Under the pieces are notes generated by a model. The model saw only the letters and a list, made by a program, of their open reading frames with translations. It did no database searches and had not been told where the DNA came from. Positions 23,379 to 37,069 of a stretch of 64,000 nucleotides of DNA are shown here, piece by piece; position 1 is the stretch's first letter; each line of letters opens with the position of its first letter. Source of the stretch: Adiantum capillus-veneris (lineage: Eukaryota; Streptophyta; Polypodiopsida; Polypodiales; Pteridaceae); NCBI GenBank assembly GCA_014529385.2, contig CM043953.1, positions 73,807,872-73,871,871 of the forward strand, read 5' to 3'. A program made the translations under genes and the position numbers.

Positions 23379-24385
23379 TTTTTTTTTTCATTACTCACAA
23401 TTGTGAGTGTAATATATATTAACCAAAAAGAATTACAACAATAGCCATGCTCCAAAAGGGCCATGGAATCCCAATAACAAAACATACATCATCCAATGTT
23501 CTTGCTTTTACAAGGAGCCACAACCTGCTAACCATCGAGCATTACAATCAAACCAAAAATCAATACACTCAAAAGGGCGGAGCCTTGTCCCCATCACCAA
23601 AAAAGTTCTTAAAGGGTGTCACCATGCCACCACCCCTATCACATGCAAACAACATGCCATGGGAGAACCACCACTACTGTCGAGCAAGTACACAGTAGAG
23701 CTAAAATAGCATTTTGGAACCAGTGGATATCCAAAAACCTGCTTCAATTCAGAGCCAGGCTCCATCATTGCAAGACATCACCATTTTCCATGTCGGACTA
23801 GCAATAACCACACCAAGGCTCCGTCACTACAAGACACCACCATTTTCCAGGTTGGACCAGCAATAACCACACTAAGCCATCGACAAGCAGCAAGAACCAG
23901 GGATGACAACCTGCCATCATGAGCCAAGCCAAACCCGCATTCACAAGCCGTTGAACAAGACCTCGGGCCCTTAGGGTAGATCCAATCACCCTCACAGTCG
24001 TCGATGATGAGGCCTCAATATGCCATCGGGCGAGTAGCCCCTGCCACCGACCACACACCCAACCTGAGCCGACGCCACCACTGCCACAGTTTATGAACAA
24101 ATACAAATCAAGACATGGAGGGGCGACCTCCACCAAGCCCAAAATAAAGGGAAGGGGTTCAAGATGAGAAGACGGCATCCATGCACGACTATAGGACCCT
24201 CACCCTAGAGGGACATACAGCCCCATGATGAACAAAGCTACCAAGATCCGCCCACCCCACTAGCCCAAAATAAGCAAACCTCCGCCCTGCCACAGGTCAT
24301 CAAAGGGCCTCCCTGCCCGCATGCACCTCGCAAGCTGCAGAGGGGGCCACAACCGGCTCCCCCAAACCCTCAAATAGTGTAAGCT
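23379..24385 (-). mobile_element. Probable LINE 3' untranslated region with poly(A)
   Basis: On the minus strand this roughly 1 kb GC-rich, non-coding block ends with ttgttgtaattctttttggttaatatatatt.. and then a run of about 11 A (plus-strand T run at 23380-23390). A GT-rich untranslated end of this kind followed by poly(A) is usual for plant L1 elements. It includes a tandem duplication of about 64 bases (23757-23877). No reverse transcriptase remains, so the assignment is tentative. Confidence 0.45.
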
Positions 24386-25177
24386 CACATTTATCTTATT
24401 ATAAATATCAATTTCCTACATAAGTAAGAGTACTTGTTAATATCTTTTTGTTCTTCATTTGTTATCTTGGTGTTTTTAAACACCATTCTCATTTGAGATC
24501 CCCTCAACATGAAAATTGATGTAGTAATGTCCTTAAAAAAATCCTTTTTTCTTGCTCATTTTTTATCCTAGTTTCTTAAGTTGTACTCTTTGTTGGTGAT
24601 GCTTTTGAATCCATTGGCCTTTCTTTAAAATGTCTTGAACTTGCAAACATTAAATTGTTTTGATTAGTGCAATGTTTGATAAAAGTGGTATTCATAAAGT
24701 CGTTGTTCTTCCATATCAACAATGTTAAAGTCATGTTTCCAAATTTGTCATTGTATATACACAAAACAAAAATATATCTATGTGTTGAGGATATGGCTAT
24801 GTGTTAAGGGTGCTTGAAATAAGGTTCAACCCTCATCTTAATATCCTATAGAGCAATAATAAGTGAGGCTTGAATTTACATTTGAGCCTCACATTCATGT
24901 GTTAGTGCCTTGAACTAAGTTTGAATGTGTCCACATGCTAGTTTAAGTGAGGTATGTGAGACTCAAACTCAAATTAAATACTCTTCTTAATATCCCACAT
25001 AGTAGCAACAAGTGAGGCTTGAACTTAAGTTTGAACCCTCGGTTCATTCAGTAGTGCTTCAATTTATATGGCACAAAGGGTACTCACAAACAACCATGAG
25101 GTGAAACTTAACAAAAAATAGTGCAATCTTAAGCCTCATTTTAAAAATTGGGACTTGAATAACTTCCAAATTCCTAA

Positions 25178-25181
<4 letters not shown>
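24386..25181. other. AT-rich DNA with stray satellite-like motifs
   Basis: No gene. Phrases such as gaggcttgaatttacatttgagcctc (24866-24890) and gaggcttgaacttaagtttgaacc (25013-25037) resemble the palindromic core of the array at 12.2-14.5 kb. Confidence 0.5.

Positions 25182-25236
<55 letters not shown>
25182..25236 (+). repeat. (TC)16(AC)11 compound microsatellite
   Basis: TC runs 25182-25214 and passes directly into CA to 25236. Confidence 0.95.
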
Positions 25237-28045
25237 GGCTATTTGAGACCATTGTTTGATTAAAATCAGGGTTTAATGTATTAATTGCAAAATCCTAGCC
25301 AGATTTCAAGATCGTCTTGAAGTAAATAGGTAAAATTTTGGTAGCGTATATACGAACAATTTCTTAAGTTCTAAAGTTTTATGGCGATTGGCTTTCCAAA
25401 AACAAAGTTGAGCCACCCACCAATTGGCTCTCAAAAGAAAAATGAAAGTCTAAAAAAATAGAGTTAATCTTTATTTTATTACAAGCTGAAAGGTTGAAAA
25501 GAGTCACATATTCCAACATTCCAAACTTCAAAGAAATGAGAGATTTTATAAGGTAAGATTAATTTATTAGTTGAAAGGTTAAAAGTTGAAAGGTTGAAAA
25601 CGTTCAGAGATTGAAAAATTTAAGCTGCTTCATAAATAGTATAGATATTCACCATGAGTGTAAGCCTCCCCATGACTACCATGATGGAAGCATCCAAGAA
25701 CAATGCGCTCTTTTTCTACATATGTGCATGATATATATGCATGCACAAGAACATGTATATAGGGCACCCACATCATGGGTTTTGGTTGTATTGAAAAGAA
25801 ATGAGAAGAGGATGATAAAGAGTGTGTGTGACCTTCTACTCAATGTTCCTCTCTATAGAATTAAAAAAATAAATGTCAACTATCTCTCCAGAGTGGTGTA
25901 TATATAAGTCGATGCTTGGTTGATGCCCATCTTACAAAAGAAAAGGTTTGCCACCATTAGGTTTCCTCGTGCCACTTATTGAGAAGCTTTATCCAATGGT
26001 CCACAATTGCTCCCAAGAGTTCCATGGTTTACTAGGGCCAAAAATGGCTCTATATGAACTCATTGACATATTGAAACCCGGAGAAGCTTTCATTGCCCAC
26101 ATGCAAAGGGAGGTCCTAGGTCTAAGACGCAGTGTTCGCAAAAAAATTGGCCTTTAGTGTATTTTAACTAGCTAAAATTGCAAGATCCTTGCTAGATTCT
26201 AAATTTATATTGAAGAAAACCGATAAATTTCCACAAGTTTGTGTGAGAATCAACAAAGCCTTGAAATTTTTACCCAAAAACCACGAGAGTTTTTGGGAGA
26301 GTTTTGAATGTGTCCTTTACTTGTCTAGTTTTTTTTTTTTGCAAGCCTTGCAAGTTGCCATATAAGTACCAGAAGACTACTCTAAAAACCCTATGTAAAA
26401 CCATCTCCTCATCGTGGTAAGCAATATAATGCTATCTCCTAAGCAAAAAGAGGAGGGGGGCTTGTAGGAATGAGACTTTGCTATGTTATTGTGCATGTCC
26501 TATGGATTTGTGCCAAGATTTTCAAAAGACTTCTCTGCTCTATCTCTGATTCCTTTTCTACTGACAACAGCTTAGGTGTAGGTGTCCTCCTTTGGGGGTG
26601 CTAGCCATGGTGTGCAAGATGTACTTCTAAGCATATATGTTTATCCAAGAGAATCAATGCATTCCTCCCCTGTGTAGAGGCCCACATCTAGCATCAACCC
26701 TCAAATATAATTGAAAGAGGAGCCACAAATATATCTGGTCCCCAGAGACATGTAGTTGGCATCATCCCACAAGGTGCATTCAATATGGGAGCCGCCAATG
26801 TTTTTGGATCTCAATCCACTCTTGTCGGTCACTAGCCCCAAATTCCCTCTTTTGTAACAGTTGTAAGTATACCTCCTACCATTGGATCATCACATCTAGA
26901 AAACATGGTTTTTAACACAAACATAAGTATTCTCTATACTAACATTGTTAACAATGTTTGGAAAAATATGGAAGATCAAGTGAAAGTGCATATAGATGGG
27001 AACCTTAATGACCCAAAATTTGTGAACATTGGAAACTGTCAATCCTACAAAGGAGAATGATTCAAAACTAGATTTTTATTGTGAGTCTTTAAAGACTAGA
27101 GAGGTCATAATAGGGGACCTTGAACCCTATAGCTGGCATAAACAACCAATGGGTAGAGTGATCATAGGATAGTGCCATGGAGTGAGACCTCCACTAGAAA
27201 CAATAAAGCAATGGATGCTTTCAACTAGGAATTGAGAAACTTCTTTGCTTCATATTTAAAATACTTGCCTTAAAATTATTCTCTCTTTTATTTTAAGACC
27301 ATCTTGACAGTGTTCTTCAAATAATAATTCAAGGGCAATGGTTCATTAAAAATACTCCCATTTCTTTCTTTAAGTGGTTTAAAGGCTTTAACCCTAGGGT
27401 GGGACAAGCCTACAAAGGTCTATGTTTAAGTAGATTTCCATGAGCCTCATGGTTCAAGGCTATGGGAGCACAAATTGACAAAGTTCTAGGGTAGAAGCCA
27501 AAAATTTGTATTGATCCAAACTAGGACACTCGATTGTTGATTGAGGGACATATAAGCGTCAAATTGAGAGAATAAGTGTTTTTCAAGGACCAATGAAAAG
27601 GCACCCTCCATACTCATAAAGTTGTCTTTAGAAACCTCTTGGATCCCTTTGTAGCATAGCTCCAATGAATCAACAAAATCATCAATCCGTGGATGGTAGC
27701 GACCTGGCTAGGGCATGGAAGCATCACACATGGGTGAGTGTGTGAGAGTAATGAGTAAGAAAGGAGTGGGGAAATCATGAGAGTCCATCTTAGATTAGAG
27801 AGAAGAGAGAACTAAGGCTTAGTGTTGCACACACGCTACCCATGAGGGCTTAAATCGATTCAAGCCAATGCTAGAGAGTTGATCACCCATAAGAACCTCT
27901 ATGCATTCACATATATAGATGCCCATAGTGCAAGATTTGATGGTAGATAAGTATGGATGTGAGTACAAACTTGTCGATCCAATCAACCTGGAGAGATATG
28001 CGTACAAGGGTACTCCAATCTCTACTTAGTTTCAAACAAAAATAA
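25237..28045. other. No convincing gene
   Basis: AT-rich sequence. Short frames at 25611-25907 and 25948-26157 show no domain. Parts of 26.6-28.0 kb may be the decayed 5' portion of the gypsy remnant that becomes recognisable near 28.05 kb, but I cannot show this. Confidence 0.35.
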
Positions 28046-29837
28046 TGCCAGAACATATATTAGAGAGGATTCCACTGGGATTTTCTCCAAGGCAAGAGGA
28101 GAGAGTGAGAGACGTCTTTTCAAAAGACTACAAATTGGTTAGATTGGTGATTGAACCACAACGATTAAGACCATATCAAGTGTCCCAATGTGTCAAGACA
28201 AAGTACAATGGGTAAGGGGATCCATATGCTCATGTCTCGCTCTTCAAACAAGTTTTGAGAGATGAACAAATTGCAGGTTTTCATACATAGTATGAGGGAT
28301 TAGGAATGACATTCGAAGTAACAGCTTTGACGTGGTTCCAACCATTAAACAAAGATGATTTTCCAAACATAGCACATCTCTTGCAAGAATTCACAGAGGA
28401 GTTCTTGAAAAGGGGAATCAAGCATAACACAGTGTCATAGATCTACACTTTCAAACAAAAAAGGAACGAAAAAGTGAAGGAAGCTTTGCTTCGCTTCAAA
28501 CAATACATCAAGAGATGTCATGTGAGAGAATTACTGCAAGATGAGATATTATTTGTTCTCTTCATAGAAGGCTTGAAGAACTAGACTCTCAAAAAGGACC
28601 TGCATTTGAAAGGATGCACGGTGTTTGAGCAAGTCACTAGAGAAGCTCTATATCTAGTTGACAATTGCAAGGCCTATGGAGAGGCCTACGGAGAAGTGAC
28701 AGATGATGCAGGAAACGCGGCTAGTAGTTTATCATCGTCAAAGAGAAAATTTCCACAACCAATCTAGGTGTTCAAACTCCCACGGAACCGAGCATTGATC
28801 AAGTGGTTGAGGAAGTGATTAGAAGACTAAATGAAGGCTACAAGCAGAACCTGAGTGTATGACAACCTCAATTGAGGAGATGTAAAACTTGTGGAGGGGT
28901 CACCCCACTCCATGGTGTAATGCTCAGCCAAAGCTGCAACATATGCTAGGGCAACAACCATCTCTTTAGAATGATAGTATAGTGGTAGTCAACTACACTC
29001 AGACAATACATGTGCCACAACCCATGAAAAACCAGTACTCAATGGATGCAAATACACTCATATTCATAGCCAATCAAGAGTATGGTTTGAGGAATACTTT
29101 TAACAGACAAGAACAACTAGCGGCTGGATCACCAGCTCCACAACAAGAAGGTCCATGGTATGAATGTGGAGGTGACCATTGGGCATGAGGTTGTCCAAAC
29201 AAGGATCCACAAATATTTGGATTTTGTGACGGTTGTGGGAGAGACCATCTACTCCAACACTATGCTAAGAATCCAGACTACAAAAGGAAAGTAGCAATGA
29301 ATGTTGTAGGAGTGATGACTTCTTCAAGCAGATTAAACGTAGAACCCACAATTTCTTTAAAGGTGATGACTTGATCTCAAGCTCAAAAAGGTGCCAAAAA
29401 TACACCAGTTGAGGAGGAACCCACATTGCCACCTCAAAAAGAAATCTAGAACATATCGGTGAGAACTAGAAGAAAATCATGGAAAGCCAAATGATACAAA
29501 ATGAAAGCGAAGAGGCCAAAGGCGAAAATAATGCTAGAAACAGAATTACATCAAACCAAACAACTACTTAGATGAGAGCAAGAGAACAAGAAAAACGCAA
29601 AGGAATGTGAAGAGTCAAAGAGTACTTAGGCGGTTCAGTCTTGGTGGAGAAAGTGAATGAGCACCTAGAGGCAATATTGCAAGCCTATGAAGCTAGGCTA
29701 AAACCCAATCAAACCCAAGAGCATAGATGGATGACATATCGTCATCCAGGGCATGAAAAAGAGAGGTTTCAAATGTGCAAGGAGCTCATCCAAGCAGCCC
29801 AAGCTCTTATGGAACCACATGTTCTAGAGTCTCCAAA

Positions 29838-30214
29838 ATGGAGGTGGTAATCTACAAAAGAATCCAAGAAATGGAGAACCAAGGTGTTGTAAACATAGAC
29901 CAAGAAGAGTCAGAAGTTGAGGCACCTTTAGATACAAGGAAAGTAGCCAAAACCACAGATGGGGTGGGCTCACAAGCAGTGATGCCTATTCCGGAAGTCG
30001 AAGAACCATGGCCACAATCCTTATCAATGGAGGTGGTAATCTACAAAAGAATCCAAGAAATGGAGAACCAAGGTGTTGTAAACAGAGGCCATGAAGATTC
30101 AGAAGTTGAGGCACCTTTAGATACAAGGAAAGTAGCCAAACCACAGATGGGGTGGGCTCACAAGCAGTGATGCCTATTTCGGAAGAAGAAGAACCATGGC
30201 CACAATCCTTATGG
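29838..30214 (+). repeat. 189-bp tandem duplication in the gypsy remnant
   Basis: The phrase atggaggtggtaatctacaa begins at 29838 and at 30027, a spacing of 189 bases (63 codons). The copies are about 95 percent identical, so the duplication is much younger than the decay of the element. Confidence 0.9.
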
Positions 30215-31910
30215 GAATTGATCAAAAACCAAAAAGATGGTAGTGCTACTTTATAGTAAGTACTTATTCCTAAAATAAACATGGATCATAAATTTTTCCT
30301 CGGGGACATACGTTCTCTGTATGGGGATGCCGAGTTTGAAGCATCTGAAGAGAGAAAACCACACTCTCTACGGACTTTGCCATCTTTCGTAGGAGAACTT
30401 GAAACAAAATTTGAGCTTAGAGTGGTACCTTCTCAATGGAAAGCCACACCAAAGGTGACGGATACCAAAAGCTTACATGAAGTGATGTCATACCCTTTAA
30501 CATGTACCGTTACTCTTGTAGAGTTGTTAAAAATTAGACCGCATCGATGGGGCCAAATGGGCAAACACCTCGAAAAGATGGGGTTGAAAATCTCTTCACA
30601 TGACCAAATCGTAGATGACAACATGGATGAAACTTCACGTAAGAAACCACAAGCGAAACCAGTGCCAGTAAATAAGGTGAGAGACTACTACGAGGGAGAG
30701 GAAGGAAAGATGACCTTACCTGTGGAGTACAAAGGAGTAAATATGGTTGCAATATTAGATAGTGGGGCAGGAAAATTCCGTTGCAACCAAGGGGATGTGG
30801 GAAAAATGGGGAAAGCCTGATCTTAGAAAAACTCGAATGAAAATAGCGGATGGATACATGGAGATACCGATAGGAATGTTAGAACAAATCAGTATATCCT
30901 CATCTAGCATTGCGTATGAGCACACCTTTGCCATAATGAATTTTGACTAGAGTAGAAACGTTGATATCGTATTGGGAAGACCGTTCATGCATCAGCTCAA
31001 AATGGTACAAGACTGGGGCTATGATTATATCTACTTGAGACACAAAGAGGTCACTAAAAAAATCAGTGTCAAAGATCATAATTATAGAGATGTAGAGCAA
31101 ACCCCAGGGGAAGAATTGAACTCCATAATTGAATACAAAAAGAGGTACCTGCTTGGTTGCAAAGAAATGCATACATTTGGATGTGCAGAGCATCTGAATG
31201 CGGAAGTCTTAGAAAGGAAGATTGCATCCTAGAGCGTTCAGTAGAAGATGAAGATTACATTAAGGAACCATTCAGAGAGGAGTTATTTGAACCCTTTGGA
31301 TGGGATCAAATTTTGGTGATTCTTGATGTCTGCGTAAATGAGGTGAGTAACACCAAATTTTGCAACAAAGATGGCTATGATATAAGACCCTTTCTAATGG
31401 TTTTGGCAGTCCAATAAATTGAAAGCCTCTCTGAAAATACTGAAACAAAATTGGTAAAGCGATTGCAAACAAATTATGGACAAAGTTTCTATATAGGATC
31501 TTCCACATGATGTTGAGGCAAACTTTCAAGTGGCTATGACATCACTCCCTTATTTATGATAAAGGTGTTGAAGGAAGCTAATGAGGTTTGTGAGTGTGAA
31601 AGAAGAAAGGTGAGACAGATGGCTATGTCATGGAGCATGATTCAAAAGTACAAACAAAGGAAGTAGAGCAACCAAAAGAATATTTCATCATTGACATACC
31701 AGAAGAATCAACAAAATCTGACTCAAACAAGTCAACTCCAAAAAAAGCGCAAATGAAAGAAGATGATGGAGCAAAGTTTCCAATTTCAACATCAAATGTT
31801 TATCAACATACACAAGATCAAGAGAAGAACAAGAAAAAGGAATAAGATCGGTTGTCTCCTATGAAGATGAAATTTAGCATATGCGGAGAAACAGGACTCA
31901 AAATCACATG

Positions 31911-32126
31911 TTCAATTGTGATAGATCCAGAAGCAACAAAGAATCTAATGTCTTATGGAACATGGACAATGATGGGAAAGCCGCCAGTCATGGAGCTATA
32001 GGAGATAGTATACACAAGTTCAGTTGTGATAGATCCAAAAGAATCTAATGTCTTATGGAACGTGGATAATGATGGGAAAGCCGCCAGTCATGGAGCTAGA
32101 GGAGATAGTATACACAAGTTCAAAAA
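31911..32126 (+). repeat. 108-bp tandem duplication
   Basis: Two copies start at 31911 (ttcaattgtgatagatcc) and 32019 (ttcagttgtgatagatcc) and share aatctaatgtcttatggaac and gccgccagtcatggagcta. Confidence 0.9.
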
Positions 32127-32540
32127 TGCCGATTTCTAGCTTTGGCGTGGCAGAAACCGTACTAAAATTGAGTATTGAGGAATACAAGGATACATTCTAT
32201 ATAATTGACTCCCATCATATCAAAGAGATTCTGGTCCTGATAGAAAACTGGAGAAATATGTTCTTTCGGCAACAACCAATATCTTTGACAACGACAACTG
32301 TAAGAGTCCATGAAGCTTCGCAAATCCATGCGAAGACGAAATCACCAACCATCACGGAAAAAGGTAAAGCTAAGGTAAATACTGAAGAAGATCAACCTTG
32401 CAAGAAGACTTACCTTCAACGAGCCTCCATCAAACTTCCCCGCGTGACCTTTACATCAAGAGCCACACCATCGATAATGCAATGGAAACCAAAGCAAAAA
32501 TTTTATCAACCAAATTATTCATCACTAAAAAAGCATTAGG

Positions 32541-32885
32541 AATAATCCAAAGAGAAATAACCAAGTGTTAGTATCCAAAGAGCACATCATAGTCAAAAGA
32601 CCCAATCTGGATACATAAAGCACGGTCCCAACTTCAACAACCAAACGGATGGGACACATCAAATAATTCAATCATAGCTCAAGGCTACTTCCAAGGAAAC
32701 ACCAGTTTTTGGGCCAAAAAGCCTAAAGTAACATCCTGAATCTACTCACCTCAAGAAATAATTTCTACAAGGAGCAAGCCAAGCCATCAACGAAAGACAA
32801 AAAACTCAAGAAAAAGTAAAAACAATCACAAAAGGCATTAAGAAAAACTTTCAAAGAAGCAAGTAATGTAGCAAATTTGGGTACC
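32541..32885. other. No gene seen
   Basis: AT-rich, A-rich spacer up to the next LTR. Confidence 0.35.
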
Positions 32886-33205
32886 TGTTACGACATTAGC
32901 CGCACATGCGGTCCTGTGGAGGTTTGGACACTACAGATCAGGAGTCATGCGGTATGTGGTGGCAGTAGCGGCAGTTCTTCACGGGATATCATGGGACAGG
33001 AGTGTGTGCACCGTTCCTGATCTGCGCTGGAGCAGCGGTTGTATATGGAGGGGCATACCTGTCTTTTGATGTAACTTAACCAATCTCTATGATATTCATG
33101 GCATCTACTGTTGTAACTCTGAGTCTGGAATATACATGAATGGAGCAAGAGGTGTTCTGTGCCTGTGTACTGTGTACTTCCTTCTCTTGTCATTCTATAT
33201 GTTGA
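32886..33205 (+). repeat. 5' LTR (about 320 bp)
   Basis: It starts TGTTACGACATTAGCCGCAC. Identity with the second copy ends at ..tctatatgttga; the exact right border is uncertain because this is not a canonical CA end. No clear primer-binding site was identified after it. Confidence 0.75.
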
Positions 33206-33659
33206 TGTTCATATAATGTAGTTGCGGGTAATCATTCCCGTAATGCCTATTGCTCCAGTGCGAGCAATAGCCATTACATCTATCGACCACGATGCGGGAT
33301 GGACAGCCTGCGATGAATATACATGCGCACTAGGTCGCAGGGTCTGTCTGACCCTGTGGTTCCAATTGTAGGAAGACGACGGAGGAGAGGCGGTTAAGAT
33401 GAATTTGTTTTTTCTTCACCGCAGATTGAGGAATCTGTATCTCCATCACCAAGCCCGGTGCGTGGTAGGCAGTTGCGGCGAGCGAGACGTACTCCGCGCA
33501 GTCAGTCATGTCCTCCTGTCGTACGTTCACCCTCACCCACACAGGTTGCTCCACCACCGTCTCCGATAAGCAGTCCGGGGGTATCTCCGCCACTATCTCC
33601 ACCTCCTAGTGCTCGTTAGCTTTTCCCGGGAGGAGGAGGAACAGTTGGGCAAGGGGTGA

Positions 33660-34600
33660 TGGCTCATCCTCAGATTAAGTATAGTCGATTTCGAGGTCTT
33701 TCGAGTGAAGACCCTGATGCACATTTGCGCCAATTTAATAAAGCTTATGGATTGAATCATCTTGGGGTGGTGATTCCTCTCCATCAACAATCAGTGTTTG
33801 AATCTACACTCTCAGGGAAAGCTGCGAAATGGTTGTCCGAATACCCTGATGACCATTTCCAGACGTATGCCGATGGATCCATAGCGTTTTTACGAAGGTT
33901 TCGAACGGAAAAGATAGTCCCTCAACATTTGGAGAAGCTTCGAACGCTCCGACAGAAGTCATTGCCAGTGGAGGATTACGCTGCAAAATTTCGGATGCTT
34001 TTGCAGAGGGTACCTCAGGCACAAAGGCCCGCAGCCGAAGTGCTGAATGATTATTTTTTGCGGGGGCTCAACAAGGATCTTAGAACGGTTTTGGAAACAG
34101 TGGATAAGGTAACTACTCCACTGGATACTGTAATGGCTAGGGTTGTAGTAGCAGGAGAGGCTTTAGAGGATACGGAATATCCAAAGAAGTCAAAGAAGAA
34201 AGACAGGAAGAAATCTCATCGGAAGTCACAGGACAGTGGCAGTGATAGTTCGGAGTCGAAATCCGCAGTATCTGATTCCTCGGACTCAGGCAACAGCGAT
34301 TCGGGGAAAGAATCGGAGGAGACACCGCGGAAAAAATCCCAGCGTCACGGGAAAGGTGTATCATCCAGATCGATGGAATCGGCAGGAGTGGCTAAAAGTC
34401 TGAACGAAATATGGTGTACCCAATGTCGGAATCCGGGCCATGCTGCTCAGGAATGTGCAATGAATCAGAAGTGGTGTGCGATTTGCACGACCAATACTCA
34501 TAATACAGTGGAATGTTATTTCAATGGCCGGGGTCGTCGGAGTAGAGGGGACTCTTCTAACTGGCAACAACCACAGATAGGACAGGGACAAGATCCTGCT
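33660..34600 (+). pseudogene. gypsy gag region
   Basis: The Retrotrans_gag-type core is seen (LSGKAAKWLSEYPDDHFQ, LRTLRQKSLPVEDYAAKF, DYFLRGLNKDLRTVLE), then a charged Ser/Lys-rich linker, then Cys-rich knuckles (CTQCRNPGHAAQEC and CAICTTNTHNTVEC). Two knuckles in tandem are visible. Part of the fossil at 32886-39489. Confidence 0.85.
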
Positions 34601-34789
34601 GTGGCGATGGCTCATGCTCATACATCAGAGACGCCTGTGCAAGGTCAAGCAGGAGGACGGGCTCAAGGGGGAGGACAAGGTCCACATGGCATATCAAAGA
34701 AGAGTGCAACCAGTGGGTTTACTTCGGGGCATTGTTTTGGATGTGGCGGGCTTATCCTTTGTTGTTTTCTTAGTAGTCTTGAATATTGA

Positions 34790-36690
34790 AGATCATAATC
34801 AGGATTATCACATTATCTTGGGAAGACCCTGGTTACGACAAGCGAGGGTAAAGCATAATTGGGAAGCAAATATGCTTACAATAAAGAAGGGTAAAAGAAA
34901 AGTGCGTGTGATGCTGGGAACATGTCGACAACCAGTTCAGGCAGCATGGCCAGTGATAGCTGAAATAGTTAATATGGTGGAAGGATTAGAAGAGGATGAA
35001 GAGGAACAATTTCTCAAAGCTAACCCGGATTTGGTTTCTCTATACCTTGCGGATATTTCTCTGATTCCGAAAGGGAATTCGGTGGGGGTTTCAGGAACTC
35101 CAGGAGGAATAGGGGAGCAACAATAGGTGCTTCCGAGTCTTGAATAATTGGAGGACGTGATTCAGCAAGAACGAGCGTTTGAGGCGCAAATGGGAAAAAT
35201 TACAAGGGTTAAGGAAGATGAATTAGAGAAGGTTTTTCTTGGGGAGCAAGCGGAGTCGCAGACCATATATATTAGTAAGCAGCTGGAGGCAAGTTTTAGA
35301 GATGATTTGATCAAGTTACTGACAGAGTTTAAGGATGTTTTCGCATGGGAATATGAGGATATGCAAGGATTGGTTCCTAAGTTTTATCAGCACACGATTA
35401 ATTTGAAACCGGATGCGGTGCCAGTGAAGCAGCACTCATACAGGATGAATCCGAATGTGGCAAAGCAAGTTAAGATGGAAATTGATCGCCTGTTGGAAGT
35501 GGGTTTTATTACCCCTATTGATAATCCGGAGTGGATTTCTCCAATTGTGGTCATACCAAAGAAAAATAAGCAAATCCGAATTTGTGTGGATTACCGAAAA
35601 TTGAATGCAGCTACTGTTCCAGATCCTTTTCCTCTTCCATTTTTGGATTCCATTTTGGATGATGTAGCAGGACATGAGATGTATACTTTTTTGGGTGGAT
35701 TTAGTGGATATAATCAAATCCGAATGGCATTGCGGGATCAGCCAAAAACAGCCTTTATTACTGCATGTGGAGTATTTGCTTGTACAGTAATGTGGTTTGG
35801 ATTGCGGAATGCACCTTCCACTTTTCAAAGGGATATGTTTCAAATCTTTGGGCCTTATTTGACGGATTTTATGAGGATTTTTCTGGATGATCTCAGTGTT
35901 TTCGGAGCACAATTGGAGCATTTGAAACAATTACAGTTATGCTTTATGAAATGCAGAGAGGTGAAATTTAGTTTGAATCCTTTAAAGTGTGCATTTGCTG
36001 TCCGCAGTGGCAGGTTACTGGGGCATATCATTTCTGAAGATGGTATTTCTGTGGATCCGGATAAAATTGCCGCAATTATGGAAGCGCCTGCACCGCGGAA
36101 CCAGAAGCAATGTCAAATTTTCTTGGGTCAAGCCAAATGGCATGGGAGGCATTTGCGGTTTGTCGCGCATTTGGCAATCCCGATTACTCAGTCAGCTCAT
36201 GCTATAGATTTTGAATGGACACAGGAATGTGATTTGGCTTTTCGGAGATTAAAACTGCAGCTTTCCAAAGCTCTGCGATTATGCTGGCACCAAATTGGGA
36301 TGAGGATTTTCATGTGTTCGTGGATGCTTCGGATTGAGCTATTGGCAGTGTGCTGATGTAGGAACAAAGTCAAGGATGGTTCCAACCTGTCTATTATGCC
36401 AGTAGACGATTATCATCCATAGAAAGAAATTATTCCGTAACTGAAAGAGAATGTTTAGGGATGATTTATTCAGTGAATAAATTCTGGCACTATCTGTTGG
36501 GCCGACGTTTTTTCTTCCATGTGGACCATTCGGCTCTTTTATACCTGGTAAGGCAACAGAATTTGACGGGAAGATTGGCTAGATGGGTGCTTTTGCTGCA
36601 GGAATTTTACTTTGAGGTCATACATCGGCCAGGGGCCTAGCATGCGGTGGCTGACTACCTATCTAGGTTAGATTCTGGAGAGCCGCCGAC
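34790..36690 (+). pseudogene. gypsy pol region (protease end, RT, RNase H)
   Basis: The protease C-terminus has HIILGRPWLRQ. RT has YRMNPNVAKQVKMEIDRLL, ISPIVVIPKK, IRICVDYRKLNAAT, FSGYNQIRMA, FGLRNAPSTFQRDM and catalytic FLDDLSVF (about 35880). RNase H is recognisable by YYASRRLSSIERNYSVTERE and FHVDHSALLYL, ending HAVADYLSRLDSGEPP. It is a fossil with several breaks. Confidence 0.9.
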
Positions 36691-37069
36691 GGGCGTAGCT
36701 GATGAATTTCCGGATGCGTCTCTGTTTCTAACAGGAGTAGCTGCAGAGGATAACACAGTCCCGCAACAGACGAGGGTTATTCCTAGCATTCCATGGACAT
36801 GGTATGAGGAGATGTTTCATTTTCTCGACAGCGGCGAAATGCCTTCTTTCTTGTCCAGCCATAAGAGGAAACGTATGGCTATCAGAAGCCGCCTTAATTA
36901 TGATTGGGGATTCTTTTGCATGCAATCTTGGAAAGCGGGGAAGGATCTATGATGGTTGTGACACCGTGGATCACCCTATTTTGGGAACTCATTGTGGAAA
37001 GGTTACTACTGCATGCAGACGATTTTTATTGTGGTTCTCTTATTTCGTGTGTCGTGCGCTCTTAGTGCT

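Larger units (their letters stand above)
28050..32540 (+). mobile_element. Old Ty3/gypsy gag-protease remnant
   Basis: The gag core is recognisable at about 28330-28680 (TWFQPLNKDDFPNIAHLLQEF, FKQYIKRCHVRELL), a zinc-knuckle-like region at about 29150-29270 (CGGDHWA, CDGCGRDHLL), and a retropepsin-like domain at about 30710-31010 (MVAILDSGAGKF, later VDIVLGRPFMHQL). No RT, RNase H or integrase follows, and no LTR pair was found. It carries many breaks and is clearly ancient. In-frame tandem duplications are described separately. Confidence 0.7.

Noticed and set aside
25611-26157. Two frames of 98 and 69 codons
   Set aside because: No domain, no codon bias and no neighbouring exons; AT-rich chance frames.
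33192-33205. Canonical CA end of the gypsy 5' LTR at 33192
   Set aside because: Identity with the 3' LTR continues 13 bases beyond it, so the border must be further right; left as uncertain.
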